Of a DNA stretch of 64,000 nt, positions 45,363 to 54,429 are shown in pieces. The stretch's first letter is position 1; each line of letters starts with the position of its first letter. A model generated the notes under the pieces. That model was given only the letters and a program-made list of their open reading frames with translations, was not told where the DNA came from and did not search any database. Position numbers and translations under genes: made by a program. Source of the stretch: Anaerosalibacter sp. Marseille-P3206 (GTDB taxonomy: Bacteria; Bacillota; Clostridia; Tissierellales; Sporanaerobacteraceae); assembly GCF_900155565.1 (NCBI RefSeq), contig NZ_FUHM01000002.1, forward strand, positions 1,984,001-2,048,000, given 5' to 3'.

Positions 45363-47747
45363 CTAGTTGTAGGGTTCTACGCCGTATCTCATACCTTTTT
45401 CCAAACCTCTGCTCTCAGGGGTCATATGACTGTCAAAATTCCGCATGGTATAAGGGCCGTTGAGATAGGCCGTTCCCGAGTCAAAGTCTATGGTTATAGT
45501 TTCCCCGTTACTGTATGAGGCGGTAAATATGTTCCCGGACGCATCCAAAGTCCCGATGATGCCGTCCTTACCCAAGGCGTACAGCGGCGTTTCCTCTTTC
45601 CCCTTTGGTGCACCGGTCACCTTCAGCACAGCGTCAGCGCCCTTTCCTTCAATCTCAATGACATACCCGTGGTCCCGTTTGAATTCCTCCAGACTGCGAC
45701 CCTGGCGCATTGAGCCGTGGGCATCATAAAACTCACTTATAGTTCTGCCACCGTAATAGGATCCAGACTCAAATGTATCCTGATACAGCAAATATCTTTT
45801 CGTTGCTTTGCCCAGAGGGATTACCGTGACCTTTTCCGTCACATTGAATGTCTGGGTCAGCGCCGGTTTATCCTTTAAGTAGTTGTCGCCCTTGTTCCAT
45901 AGGCGAAGCTGGGTAGGCAATCCTGCCTGTATATAGCCCACTATGGTGGCGTCAAGTGAAGCTCGGCCGTCCTTATCAAGGTCCACTGTCCAAGCTCCGG
46001 CCACAGGTGCACCCGGTCGTGAGATTACCACGGTTGCGCCTGCGTATTGACTTTTTTCACCATCGGGGATTTCCTCAATGATTTCAAACTCCAATGGTGC
46101 ATTAAGCGCCTGACGCAGCTCCGTAGCGTTTTGTCTGTAAGCCTTGAGTGAATCATGGCGCACCTTCTGTGCAACGTCCGAAAGCACAGGCTGAAGTTTT
46201 TCTCCCAAACGCGCCATATACTGCTGGATGCAATACTCTTTGGCGGCCTCTGTTTCAGGAAGAAGGCCCGTGGTGTAGGCGTGTAGGCCCGCCTCATTGG
46301 TGGCTACAAGTTGCTCCTCCGGGTTGTCGAAGAAGTAACGGGAGCTGTAGTTTTCCATGATGCCGCGTAAAGCGGCATTAAACTTTTTTGGGTCGTCGCC
46401 ACGGTTTTTGTATAGTCCCATAATACGGGCGTACCATTGCGCCTCCGTCCACGGGTGTATCTCCTCGTTGTAAGCGATGACCACATTAAACAGGGCGTCC
46501 TTATAGGTTTGGTCGGCTGCGACCATGAACTTGTTCAGAGAGTAGTCAAGGGCGATGACCCCCAGCATGGAGAGCTGTACCATGCCGGTGGTGATTTTTT
46601 TATAATCCAGCAATGCCAGGCCCACGTTGAAGGACAGCTTATATGCCTCAGCAGCCACCCTTTCGGCGGATTCCTTGCCCTTATATGCGTCTATCATGGT
46701 GTCCCCCAGGGATAAAGCAGAAACTCCAAGGAGCATATAGTTGCTTTTCTCCAGTATGCTTGCCGTCTGCTTATAGCCGACGCCCTTTGCCGCCAGCTGG
46801 CTCACATCGGTCAGCCAGCCTAGAAGCTCATGTACAAGATCGGCTTCGACGTTACCGAGATTTTCTTGGTATTGCAGAGGTAAAAACTGTTTGTAAAAGG
46901 TGCGTAGCAAACTGTCGCCTAGGTCTCCAGGCTGTCCACTCTGTTCATACTCTCGCAGTATCGCTATGGCGGTTTCATCGTCCAGACGCTTGCTGCTGAA
47001 TTTAGACAGCAGAGCATAGGGCGAGCCTGCGTCCCGTAGGGTGACAGTGCAGTATTCCGAAAGATGGTCGGTGGTGATGGTAAGGGTGTTGTGGTTGGTG
47101 TCGACGGTGTAGTCCGCAAGCTCCCATTGGCCGGTTTCCCTGTTGTAATACTCCGCAAGCACAGAGCCTTCCTCATCGGCGGAATCGGTTTTGCTTTCGT
47201 CATAGGGCAGAGTAATAGTCAAAAGACCGTCAAACTCGGTGCGTTCACCGGCTGTAATATCATAGGCCGTCCGTGTGCCGCCCTCTATGCTATGGCTGTC
47301 GGCGGACAGCTCCTTGATGGACACCTTTTCTCCGTCCATTGCGTTATATGGGCCGAAATCTACCGTTACGCCCCTGCCTGTCGAAACTGCGGTCTGTCCC
47401 TCCTGCAAGGTAAAGCTGTCGCTTTTTTGTAGGGAAGGGCGTTGTACCCCTCCACCGACCATAAACCCCGGCCAGCCGTAAAGCGCCACCGCCACGATCT
47501 GTAGGACGAGCAAGACGGACAGTACGATACACAGCGCATTGCGTCCGCCGTTTCTTTTCAGTGTTGCAGCGCTTTTTCCTTCTGGCGTCGCAAGGGGCGG
47601 AGTATATTTTTGAGGCTGCACCTCGGTTTTAGTCTGTGCTACGGGAACAGGATTCGGGGGCGGGTCAAGGACCGCCGCGCCGCATTTTGCACAGAAGCGA
47701 GCAGCGGTATGAAGCTCTTTACCACAATTCATACAATATTTTTTCAT
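45363..47747 (-). CDS. Large membrane-anchored protein with N-terminal zinc ribbon
   Basis: 794 residues: zinc ribbon ('YCMNCGKELHTAARFCAKCG', residues 4-24), proline-rich linker, one membrane helix (about 72-95) and a long outer part. The outer part begins with a ZU5-like beta domain ('VTVDFGPYNAMDGEKVSIKE', 'LSEYCTVTLRD'), then a helical middle and a beta-rich region with 'EIPDGEKSQYAG' and 'VGYIQAGLPTQLRLWNKGD'. The last two features recur in the lipoprotein at 49418-51661, so the two are paralogues. No enzymatic motif is visible. Confidence 0.7.
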   Translation of the reverse strand: MKKYCMNCGKELHTAARFCAKCGAAVLDPPPNPVPVAQTKTEVQPQKYTPPLATPEGKSAATLKRNGGRNALCIVLSVLLVLQIVAVALYGWPGFMVGGGVQRPSLQKSDSFTLQEGQTAVSTGRGVTVDFGPYNAMDGEKVSIKELSADSHSIEGGTRTAYDITAGERTEFDGLLTITLPYDESKTDSADEEGSVLAEYYNRETGQWELADYTVDTNHNTLTITTDHLSEYCTVTLRDAGSPYALLSKFSSKRLDDETAIAILREYEQSGQPGDLGDSLLRTFYKQFLPLQYQENLGNVEADLVHELLGWLTDVSQLAAKGVGYKQTASILEKSNYMLLGVSALSLGDTMIDAYKGKESAERVAAEAYKLSFNVGLALLDYKKITTGMVQLSMLGVIALDYSLNKFMVAADQTYKDALFNVVIAYNEEIHPWTEAQWYARIMGLYKNRGDDPKKFNAALRGIMENYSSRYFFDNPEEQLVATNEAGLHAYTTGLLPETEAAKEYCIQQYMARLGEKLQPVLSDVAQKVRHDSLKAYRQNATELRQALNAPLEFEIIEEIPDGEKSQYAGATVVISRPGAPVAGAWTVDLDKDGRASLDATIVGYIQAGLPTQLRLWNKGDNYLKDKPALTQTFNVTEKVTVIPLGKATKRYLLYQDTFESGSYYGGRTISEFYDAHGSMRQGRSLEEFKRDHGYVIEIEGKGADAVLKVTGAPKGKEETPLYALGKDGIIGTLDASGNIFTASYSNGETITIDFDSGTAYLNGPYTMRNFDSHMTPESRGLEKGMRYGVEPYN

Positions 47748-47759
47748 ATCCGCACCTCC

Positions 47760-48521
47760 TTATGGTCGCACCAGCGCTATATTCGCTGGTGTTCCGTCGG
47801 GCGTATCCATTGTGCCAACGGCGTACTGTTTTCCGTTTTGCTCATAAAACTGCGTAAGGTGTATAGTTCCCGCGCCTGATGCCCACAGGCCACCGTTTTC
47901 CCATTTGCCGGAAAATACGCTGTCTTCCATATCCGTTTCATCGACGCTTTCTCCCTCGTTTGCCCAAAAAATCTGATACCAGTCTAGTGTGAGGCTCAGA
48001 CTCTCCGCAGTACCTGTAAGGGAGACATTTAAAAACTCCATAGCACCTGCGTCGTATTCGTTATTGGGGTCATAAATAATCAGTGCTTTCCAACTCCCGG
48101 TCAGCGATCCGATATTGTCGATAATATTCGCATCCGATGGAAGACCGTCATAAGCCACTTCTTCTGTGTACCAGTGAAAGTCCGCTAAATCGGGGCGTTT
48201 CTCTGTGGACAAGCTGGCGTATGTTTCTTCCATGGATAAATTGGTGTCTTTTTCCTCAATGGATAAGCTGGAATCTGTTTCCTCCGGTTTGCCAACACTG
48301 CCGCTTTCCGTAGCGACGGGTGGAAATTCTTCCTCCTGAGGCGGTGTGGCGGGTACTGTTTGCTCAGCCTTCGTCACAGGAGGATTCTTTGTCGTTGCTC
48401 CTGACCGCAGATTGGGTGGTATAGTGATGATGCCTATCATAAGCATGAATATATTTGCCACGATAAGTATTGCGGGCAAGATTTTATTGCCTCTGCCCAA
48501 AGATGGAATGTTACCTCTCAT
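47760..48521 (-). CDS. Membrane-anchored extracytoplasmic protein
   Basis: Start ATG 48521 after CTGGAGGTATAACC. The 253-residue product has one membrane helix at about residues 14-35, a low-complexity P/E/T-rich linker with three 'LSxEE/LSTEK'-type repeats (residues about 85-110), and a C-terminal beta-rich domain ('GSLTGSWKALIIYDP', 'FSGKWENGGLWASGAG'). It looks like a secreted domain held to the membrane by a flexible stalk. Function unknown. Confidence 0.65.
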   Translation of the reverse strand: MRGNIPSLGRGNKILPAILIVANIFMLMIGIITIPPNLRSGATTKNPPVTKAEQTVPATPPQEEEFPPVATESGSVGKPEETDSSLSIEEKDTNLSMEETYASLSTEKRPDLADFHWYTEEVAYDGLPSDANIIDNIGSLTGSWKALIIYDPNNEYDAGAMEFLNVSLTGTAESLSLTLDWYQIFWANEGESVDETDMEDSVFSGKWENGGLWASGAGTIHLTQFYEQNGKQYAVGTMDTPDGTPANIALVRP

Positions 48522-48629
48522 GGTTATACCTCCAGTTTGTTTGATCTGATTATTGTTTGCTATTTTCAAATTACTGTTCCTTACAGATTGATTGTACCTA
48601 TGCTATATTTACCTACTGAAGTAGCTTTG

Positions 48630-49418
48630 TTATGGTTGTTTCTTCGTCCTCGCTCGTCGCAACACTATGGCTATGCCTAGCAGAATTACAATGACATACA
48701 GCAGTGGGTAAACGACGGTTTTGATAATATCGGGATAAGTCAAGGCGCGTAGGGGCAGCACGGCCAGTCTTACGGCTGAAAACCACGCGGTATAAAGAAG
48801 AAAGCTCGCCCCCTGCTGCAGGCGCAGACGCTTGACCAGCCAGAATACCAGTGGAAGGCCCAGGGCAGCCCCGGCCAGCTCATAGAGCTGGGTGGGATGA
48901 ACGGCGCGGGATGCGGAGAGGAATGGCATCCATTCGCTCAGCACCTGCTGATAGCCGGCCTTGGATGGGAACACCACACCCAGCGGACCAGAAGTAGCTC
49001 GTCCTGCACAGCAACCGTTCAGGAAGCAGCCCAACCGGGCCAGACAGAAAGCAACACCGCCGGGGACTGTCATGGCGTCCAGACCGGCCCACGGGGATAG
49101 GTCCCATTGCCACGCCGCGATGATCAGTGCCGTTCCGGCGCCCAGTGCGCCGCCGTAGAAGGACAGTCCTGCCCAGCGCAGGCTGTACCATTTCAGCCCA
49201 CCCAAATAATTTCCCGGATTTACCACCACATTCCACAGCCGCGATCCGATGAGAAAGGCGGGGATCATGATCAGCAGCAAAGCTATGGCCTGCGCCCGCC
49301 CCAACCCCGCACGGCGTAAAGCGGGCAGAGCCAAGGCGCAGCCAATTATAGCGGCCAGCAGGGCACAGAAATTATAAGCTGGTATCTGCCAGCCCCCTAT
49401 TTCCAGCAGCGGGCACAT
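48630..49418 (-). CDS. Prolipoprotein diacylglyceryl transferase-like protein
   Basis: 262 residues with about seven membrane helices. Lgt-type motifs are 'RLGCFLNGCCAG' (in place of the G-R-x-G-N-F-x-N signature) and 'HPTQLYELAGA'. The cysteine-rich variant marks a divergent branch of the family. Its ATG overlaps the stop of the upstream lipoprotein gene by one base (TAATG), so the two are coupled. It may lipidate that lipoprotein specifically. The housekeeping Lgt should be elsewhere. Confidence 0.82.
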   Translation of the reverse strand: MCPLLEIGGWQIPAYNFCALLAAIIGCALALPALRRAGLGRAQAIALLLIMIPAFLIGSRLWNVVVNPGNYLGGLKWYSLRWAGLSFYGGALGAGTALIIAAWQWDLSPWAGLDAMTVPGGVAFCLARLGCFLNGCCAGRATSGPLGVVFPSKAGYQQVLSEWMPFLSASRAVHPTQLYELAGAALGLPLVFWLVKRLRLQQGASFLLYTAWFSAVRLAVLPLRALTYPDIIKTVVYPLLYVIVILLGIAIVLRRARTKKQP

Positions 49419-51661
49419 TATGGTTTAAGAGACTTTGAACCGTCCAGCTTAAGCATAACGTAGAAGTCGCTCTCCGGGAATAGGGCGGTCATCTTCAACT
49501 CTCCGGAGAGGACAACGCCACTCTTATCCCCATTGTATCCGGCGCGCAGTTCTCCGCTCATGCTGGATTTTAGTTCAGCGTCGTTCATGTTAAATTTAAG
49601 TATACCGGAAGTCGGGTCATAGGTCACATTACCGGGGCTGCCGTTCAAAGGCAAAATACCGACGTTTTCTCCGGTTTTACTAAGGGTAAAAGGAGATTCC
49701 TTGGCTACGCCGATCTGTTCCTCTAACCCCAGCAAAACGTCTGCTATATCGCAGCCCGCATATTGCTCATTGAGTTCGTCAGTGATTGAGTCTAAAAAGC
49801 CGTCGCCTCCACTACTTTTTCCACTGTCCTCCGATGAGGCGGGCTTCTCCAGCTCCGCCCGGAGCGTGTCGGAAATGAACACGCTGGTGATGGTCATAGT
49901 TCCATCCTCATAGCTGCCCACCAGTTCATCAAAGGTGGGTGCGCCGCCAATCTTTACCTCCGTCACCGGCGTGGAGAGCTTAAAACCCACAGCCAGCTCT
50001 GGCTCATCACTTTCGGGGTCGTCGCCGGGTTTGAACAGTCGAAGTTCCTTAGGACAACCTGCCTGCACATAGCCCAGCAGAGTAAAATTGGTAGAAGCCC
50101 CTCCCATGCCCTTCATCGTACCACTCCAACTCTCCTTCACCGCGTTTTCGGAAAGCGGGGCGAAGCGCAGGGCGTAGCCGTCATACTGTGACTTCTCGCC
50201 ATCGGGAATATTTTCCACAATGTTGAAGGTGATTGTTTGGTTAAAGAAGGCTTTGACCTCGTTCAGAGCAGCTAGATACACAGCCTCGGCCTTGCGCTGC
50301 ATATACACCTTGACGGACTGCGTTACCGGGTAGAGGCGTTCATAAAGCTGCGCCTTGTAAGCGCCCACTAAGGTTTCTATTTCCGCTTGTGTCGGGTTGG
50401 GAACGGTAACCGAGCCTTTGTTGCTCTTATCCTTAATATCCGTAACGACGACGGCCTTTTCCATATCACCCAGCGTCCAGAAATAGCGGGCATAGTGGTC
50501 TATCTCCTTTTCAATGGCGGCCTTGGCATCGGTTTCGTTGGGGTTGGCCTCGACGATATCGATTAGCACCTGTCGCCAATCTTTCAGGCTGCGGGCCTTC
50601 CAGCCGTTCCCTACATCCAGTGTGCCGGAGAATTGGTCGTTGAAATAGACATAGACTTGGTCTATCTTATCCATCTTCATAGCCATACTTTGTTCAAACA
50701 TATTGCTGATGGTGTAGTCAAAAATGAATAGACCGCTAGCGGCAAGTCCCCACACTGCGGATTCTGCATAGGAGAGTGCCAGCATCGCCGTGTCTTTATA
50801 TAATCCAAGAGTATCGGCGTCTGTTTTTTCCGTATTCAGCATTACCGCACCGATCTTCACCGCTGCTGCTACTTTGCCCAGCTTATTCATCTTTTTGTAG
50901 GCTGAATCAGCCAGGGAGGTGTCAAAGGTCGGGCTGCCGAGGGATGCCATGTTCAGAATCGTACCAGTGAAGTCGGTGGCAAAGCCCACATCACCGGTTG
51001 CTCCCGCCATGCCGCTCATAAATCCGTTATGGCCGGTGATAAGCCGCGCTGCGAGTCCTGCCGCTTCTTCTCCGTCTGCGCCGCCACCTGCCACGTATTT
51101 TCGTAGTGTTTCCGTAGCTTCCTGCTGGTCAATGCCGGAAATGTCTGCATAAATGTTGGTGATTTTGGCACTGCGTTGACCCTCATTTTTGACATGGAAC
51201 ACGCCGAAGGTGGAGAGATGGTCGGTGTAGATGATAAGCTCATTCGCAGTTGCATCCACCTCGAACAGCACATCCTCCCATTTGCCAGTGGTTTCGTTTT
51301 TGTACATTGCGCCCACGCATTTTGCCGGATCCTGCCCATCCTCGCAGTATGCGGTATCGTAAGGGATACGAAGGGTAATGAAGTCCGAAAGCTCGGTCAT
51401 ATCGCTCAGCTTAAAGTCATAGGCTTCTATTTTATACCCTTCATCTTTATTTTCTTCCACAGCTTGCTTGGTTACGGTAAGTTCTTCTTCACCGTCCAGC
51501 ACATAGACACCTAGATCTATGCTGACACCGTTTGACAAGGTGACGCTGGTGGTCTCTGGTGAAAGTGTTGCCCCGTCGTTTTTGCCTCTTCCACCGTCGC
51601 ATCCGGTAAGATTGCCTAAAAGCAGCACTGTCACAAGTAAAATAGATACTGTCTTTTTCAT
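49418..51661 (-). CDS. Large lipoprotein, paralogue of the 794-residue protein
   Basis: 747 residues with a clear lipobox ('LLVTVLLLGNLTGC'). The N-terminal beta domain ('VSIDLGVYVLDGEEELTVTK', 'YTDHLSTFGVFHV') and the later 'NIPDGEKSQYDGYALRF' and 'LGYVQAGCPKELRLFKPGDD' parallel the protein at 45363-47747. A glycine-rich hydrophobic stretch follows the N-terminal domain. It is expected on the outer face of the membrane. Role unknown. Confidence 0.72.
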   Translation of the reverse strand: MKKTVSILLVTVLLLGNLTGCDGGRGKNDGATLSPETTSVTLSNGVSIDLGVYVLDGEEELTVTKQAVEENKDEGYKIEAYDFKLSDMTELSDFITLRIPYDTAYCEDGQDPAKCVGAMYKNETTGKWEDVLFEVDATANELIIYTDHLSTFGVFHVKNEGQRSAKITNIYADISGIDQQEATETLRKYVAGGGADGEEAAGLAARLITGHNGFMSGMAGATGDVGFATDFTGTILNMASLGSPTFDTSLADSAYKKMNKLGKVAAAVKIGAVMLNTEKTDADTLGLYKDTAMLALSYAESAVWGLAASGLFIFDYTISNMFEQSMAMKMDKIDQVYVYFNDQFSGTLDVGNGWKARSLKDWRQVLIDIVEANPNETDAKAAIEKEIDHYARYFWTLGDMEKAVVVTDIKDKSNKGSVTVPNPTQAEIETLVGAYKAQLYERLYPVTQSVKVYMQRKAEAVYLAALNEVKAFFNQTITFNIVENIPDGEKSQYDGYALRFAPLSENAVKESWSGTMKGMGGASTNFTLLGYVQAGCPKELRLFKPGDDPESDEPELAVGFKLSTPVTEVKIGGAPTFDELVGSYEDGTMTITSVFISDTLRAELEKPASSEDSGKSSGGDGFLDSITDELNEQYAGCDIADVLLGLEEQIGVAKESPFTLSKTGENVGILPLNGSPGNVTYDPTSGILKFNMNDAELKSSMSGELRAGYNGDKSGVVLSGELKMTALFPESDFYVMLKLDGSKSLKP

Positions 51662-51683
51662 TTCGCATTCCTCCTTTTCATTT

Positions 51684-52190
51684 CTAATTTATAATTTTTG
51701 CTGTTACGCCGGTTTCACAAAGTAGCTTTTGTGCTACATCCAGTATAGCCTGCTTCCCTGGCATTCCGTGCAGCAACTCTACCCGCATGGTCTTGGACGC
51801 GTCGCCAAAGGTTAGGTACATCCGCTCCTTATCAATTTGAACTGCACTCAGCCGCACACCATGCACCCCGTCGAGGCCCCACCGGTAAATTTTACTGCCG
51901 ATGAGAATACCAAAAGTAGATACTACAGTTTCCTCAGTGTCTTTTTTCATTTGGCGGCCTGGCATGGAGATGAGAGCAGATGGCACCGCAAGGATGGGAT
52001 TATCGCAAATAAGTCTTGCAGCATAGAGTAGACGGTTCTGCCTCACCAATAACAGGAGAGTGATAAGGCTGGTGGCTCCAAAGGCGAAAACCGCTTCTAA
52101 CATAAATGCCTTGCCCAACCAAACCGTCAAACAAATACTTGCTGCCAATAATAAGGCATATCCATTCCGTCGTTTTCGGATTAATTTCAT
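51684..52190 (-). CDS. Small membrane protein
   Basis: Start ATG 52190 after AGAGGAGGG; the longer upstream frame has no ribosome site. The 168 residues begin 'MKLIRKRRNGYALLLAASIC' with two membrane helices close together, then a soluble beta-rich domain that resembles a bacterial PH-like fold ('LIGSKIYRWGLDGVHGVRLS'). It is the first gene of the island operon behind the LuxR gene. Confidence 0.6.
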   Translation of the reverse strand: MKLIRKRRNGYALLLAASICLTVWLGKAFMLEAVFAFGATSLITLLLLVRQNRLLYAARLICDNPILAVPSALISMPGRQMKKDTEETVVSTFGILIGSKIYRWGLDGVHGVRLSAVQIDKERMYLTFGDASKTMRVELLHGMPGKQAILDVAQKLLCETGVTAKIIN

Positions 52191-52236
52191 TTGCACCAAC
52201 CCTCCTCTAATATAGATTTTAAGGAAAAATTCTTTT

Positions 52237-52263
52237 AAAATCATCCTTCGAAAGGATGATTTT
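52237..52263. promoter_or_regulatory. Palindrome upstream of the island operon
   Basis: AAAATCATCCTT and AAAGGATGATTTT pair almost without a loop. It lies between the LuxR terminator and the first operon gene, so it could be an operator. Confidence 0.45.
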
Positions 52264-52268
52264 GCAGA

Positions 52269-52298
52269 AAAAAGCCCCTCATACTTTAGTATGAGGGG
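52269..52298 (-). terminator. Terminator of the LuxR-type regulator gene
   Basis: On the minus strand CCCCTCATAC-taaa-GTATGAGGGG is followed by CTTTTTT. It separates the regulator from the operon it probably controls. Confidence 0.85.
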
Positions 52299-52332
52299 AC
52301 GGTTAAACCCTGTATTCATATGATTTTATGAA

Positions 52333-53745
52333 TTATTCAACCCTTTGATTCTTCAGCAGGGTGCTGATGAGTTCTGCCCGACTACCGACATCATATTTTG
52401 AAAAAATGTTCCTTACATGTGTTTTTACAGTACTCTCACTGATAAACAAAGCCCCAGCAATTTCTCGGTTAGATTTGCCTGAAAGGATTAGCTGTAATAC
52501 CTCCTGCTCCCGGGGAGTCAGTGGGTCAAGAGTTTTAATTTGACAAACAATGTCCCTTTGCCGTGACTGATTCATATTGTCATAGGCAGTAAGATAGGTA
52601 TGGTTTTTCAGTAGTAAAACAAGTTGGCGGTTCAGTGGTGGTAGCATAACCAGTGTAAGGCAAACCACAGTAAGGGCAATCACCGCAACCTCCGCACTGG
52701 GAAGCCCAATGGATGTTAGGGTCATTCCCAAGACGCCTCCGCAAAGCACGCCAAATACATTGGCGGAAAGCCCAATGCCAAAGGTTTGTGCTGGGTTGTC
52801 GCTATAATCCAGCATTTCTCCAAGGATGCTCCACCAAAACAGATCAAAAATACCACAAGCACCGAGCATCAGCGTATCCACAATCAGATAGTCGGAAGTG
52901 TTTCGCCCTAACAGCATAAAGCTGATGAATGCTCCTATAATCATTGCCATTCCCATATACAAAATTCTAGATCGCTTTGCTTTCATAGGTAGGTTGCGCA
53001 TAATAGCAAGTGCCACAATATAAGGCACGGCCCAATACCAGCTCACCAGCCTCGTCAGGTGTTCAAAAGCGGGGTTGATGACCTCATACATTAGTCCTGA
53101 ATTAATTGTTATAATGAAGACAAAAAGGCACAGCAATATTAGCGGGGTTTTAATGCCGCCATGGGTCTTATTTTTAAATGCTTTGTTCTGCTCATTCTCC
53201 TGCTCCAACGGCAGCATCCAAATGAAGACCATGCCAATCACAAGGCAAAGCATAGAGAAGCCAAGCCCGATAAAGGTTGACCTGTTCATGGCCACCACAT
53301 TAACTGCAATCATCAGCAAATTGGAATAAATCAGAACGTCAGCACAGGATTTAATGTACTCGTTCTTAGGAGTATAGGCTCTAAGGAAAAATCCCCATGC
53401 TGCCACCGCGCAGCCGCTAAAGTATCCGCTGACAATCAGTCCCACCAACCATAGAGAGGAGGGAGGAAAAAAGAAGGGAATAGTAGCAGCTAAGCATAAG
53501 CCCATAGCTCCGAGCATCATGTTTTTTGCGACCGTCTGTGATTTAACAAACAGGCCGCAAGTAAAAAGCCCCATAAAATGCGCGACAATTGCAGTCATTA
53601 TGTAAGGGTTGGCATCTGTTCCACGAAGATTCAGCAGGCTGTAAAGTACCTGCCCTTCAAACTGAAATGACAGAATATAGGCAAAGAGAAATGAAAATCC
53701 GGCAACAGAAAGCCTTCGGGCATTTAAAGTTTTAAATCTGTTCAT
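52333..53745 (-). CDS. Membrane-bound LuxR-family regulator
   Basis: 470 residues. The first 390 form about twelve membrane helices with an MFS-like look. The C-terminal 65 residues are a complete LuxR helix-turn-helix ('LTPREQEVLQLILSGKSNRE', 'FISESTVKTHVRNIFSKYDV'). This architecture is typical of anaerobic gut Firmicutes and Actinobacteria, where the regulator controls the operon beside it. It probably senses a ligand in the membrane and controls the downstream lipoprotein/Lgt operon. Confidence 0.9.
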   Translation of the reverse strand: MNRFKTLNARRLSVAGFSFLFAYILSFQFEGQVLYSLLNLRGTDANPYIMTAIVAHFMGLFTCGLFVKSQTVAKNMMLGAMGLCLAATIPFFFPPSSLWLVGLIVSGYFSGCAVAAWGFFLRAYTPKNEYIKSCADVLIYSNLLMIAVNVVAMNRSTFIGLGFSMLCLVIGMVFIWMLPLEQENEQNKAFKNKTHGGIKTPLILLCLFVFIITINSGLMYEVINPAFEHLTRLVSWYWAVPYIVALAIMRNLPMKAKRSRILYMGMAMIIGAFISFMLLGRNTSDYLIVDTLMLGACGIFDLFWWSILGEMLDYSDNPAQTFGIGLSANVFGVLCGGVLGMTLTSIGLPSAEVAVIALTVVCLTLVMLPPLNRQLVLLLKNHTYLTAYDNMNQSRQRDIVCQIKTLDPLTPREQEVLQLILSGKSNREIAGALFISESTVKTHVRNIFSKYDVGSRAELISTLLKNQRVE

Positions 53746-53969
53746 TTTATAACCTCCCGCTCTATATCAGCGGTTTTGAAGCGCCAGAACTTTCCCACCT
53801 TGGATGCAGGCATAGAAACCACCTCATTTTAGTAAATTTGAACAAATATCCTAATTGATTGTTATTAAATAATTATAGCACAATAATGTCAAAATGATAG
53901 TTAACATTTGTTGTTTTAAATAATATTGCCTAGTATTTATTTATGGTATAATTGAAAAATAAGTTAATA

Positions 53970-54159
53970 AAGATGGAACATTTATTGTTGAAGACTATGC
54001 TGCACAGCAGAGAATTATCCAGATAGACTCTGGAGTTAGCAGTAAGCTGTTTTAGGAAAAAGAAGGTATATTAGAAAATATTAGAAATATACAATTATAA
54101 AATATACTTGAGCAATTCTTAGTATAAAAAACTTGATTTTACTATAGATATGAAAGCAG
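53970..54159 (+). pseudogene. Decayed N-terminal fragment of a type III Res gene
   Basis: With several stops and shifts the sequence reads 'GTFIVEDYAAQQ..IDSGVSSKLF.EKEGILENIRNIQL..LDFTIDMKAG'. It lines up with the intact copy at 43045-43250 ('GVFTVENYGQQ..FDEGVSNKLV.SKEDILENVRNIQL..LDFSIEMETG'). It too stops in the middle of the P-loop, at repeat copy B. It is older or a different lineage, since many bases differ. Confidence 0.78.
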
Positions 54160-54385
54160 GGGAACGTGTCATAATAGTGATGGGTGCAATAAATGTTTTA
54201 AAGTCAAGGGTTTCAGGAACTTTTACAGAAAAATTTTTGTGCATTGCTTACAGTAATTAGGATCTAATTGTTGTAAGCAGTGCATGGGAAACGAAGCTTT
54301 AATTCTTTAAGAATTTATAAATGTATAGTATACTTATATTATAATCATTGTCAGTTACGACGTATCAGTAGTATATGACGAACTT
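54160..54385 (+). repeat. Walker-A-associated dispersed repeat, copy B
   Basis: Begins GGAACGTGTCATAATAGTGA after the GCAGG codons of the decayed Res. It keeps the central palindrome (GCATTGCTTACAGTAATTA..TAATTGTTGTAAGCAGTGC). A right-hand part similar to copies C and D extends to about GACGAAC. Confidence 0.82.
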
Positions 54386-54429
54386 TTAAGTATCTTATGA
54401 TATAAAAAAGATAAATAGGAGGTGCAAGA

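Larger units (their letters stand above)
43594..53745 (-). other. GC-rich acquired gene island
   Basis: All genes here run leftward. GC content is visibly much higher than on either side, with codons ending in C or G, unlike the AT-ending codons of the flanks. The island starts about 220 bases after the truncated res/repeat copy A and ends about 225 bases before a decayed res fragment with repeat copy B. It has no integrase of its own. The source is probably another Firmicute with higher GC. Confidence 0.8.

Noticed and set aside
44147-49319. Long plus-strand ORFs within the GC-rich island
   Set aside because: They are shadows of the minus-strand genes. They lack ribosome sites and give low-complexity, arginine/proline-rich products.
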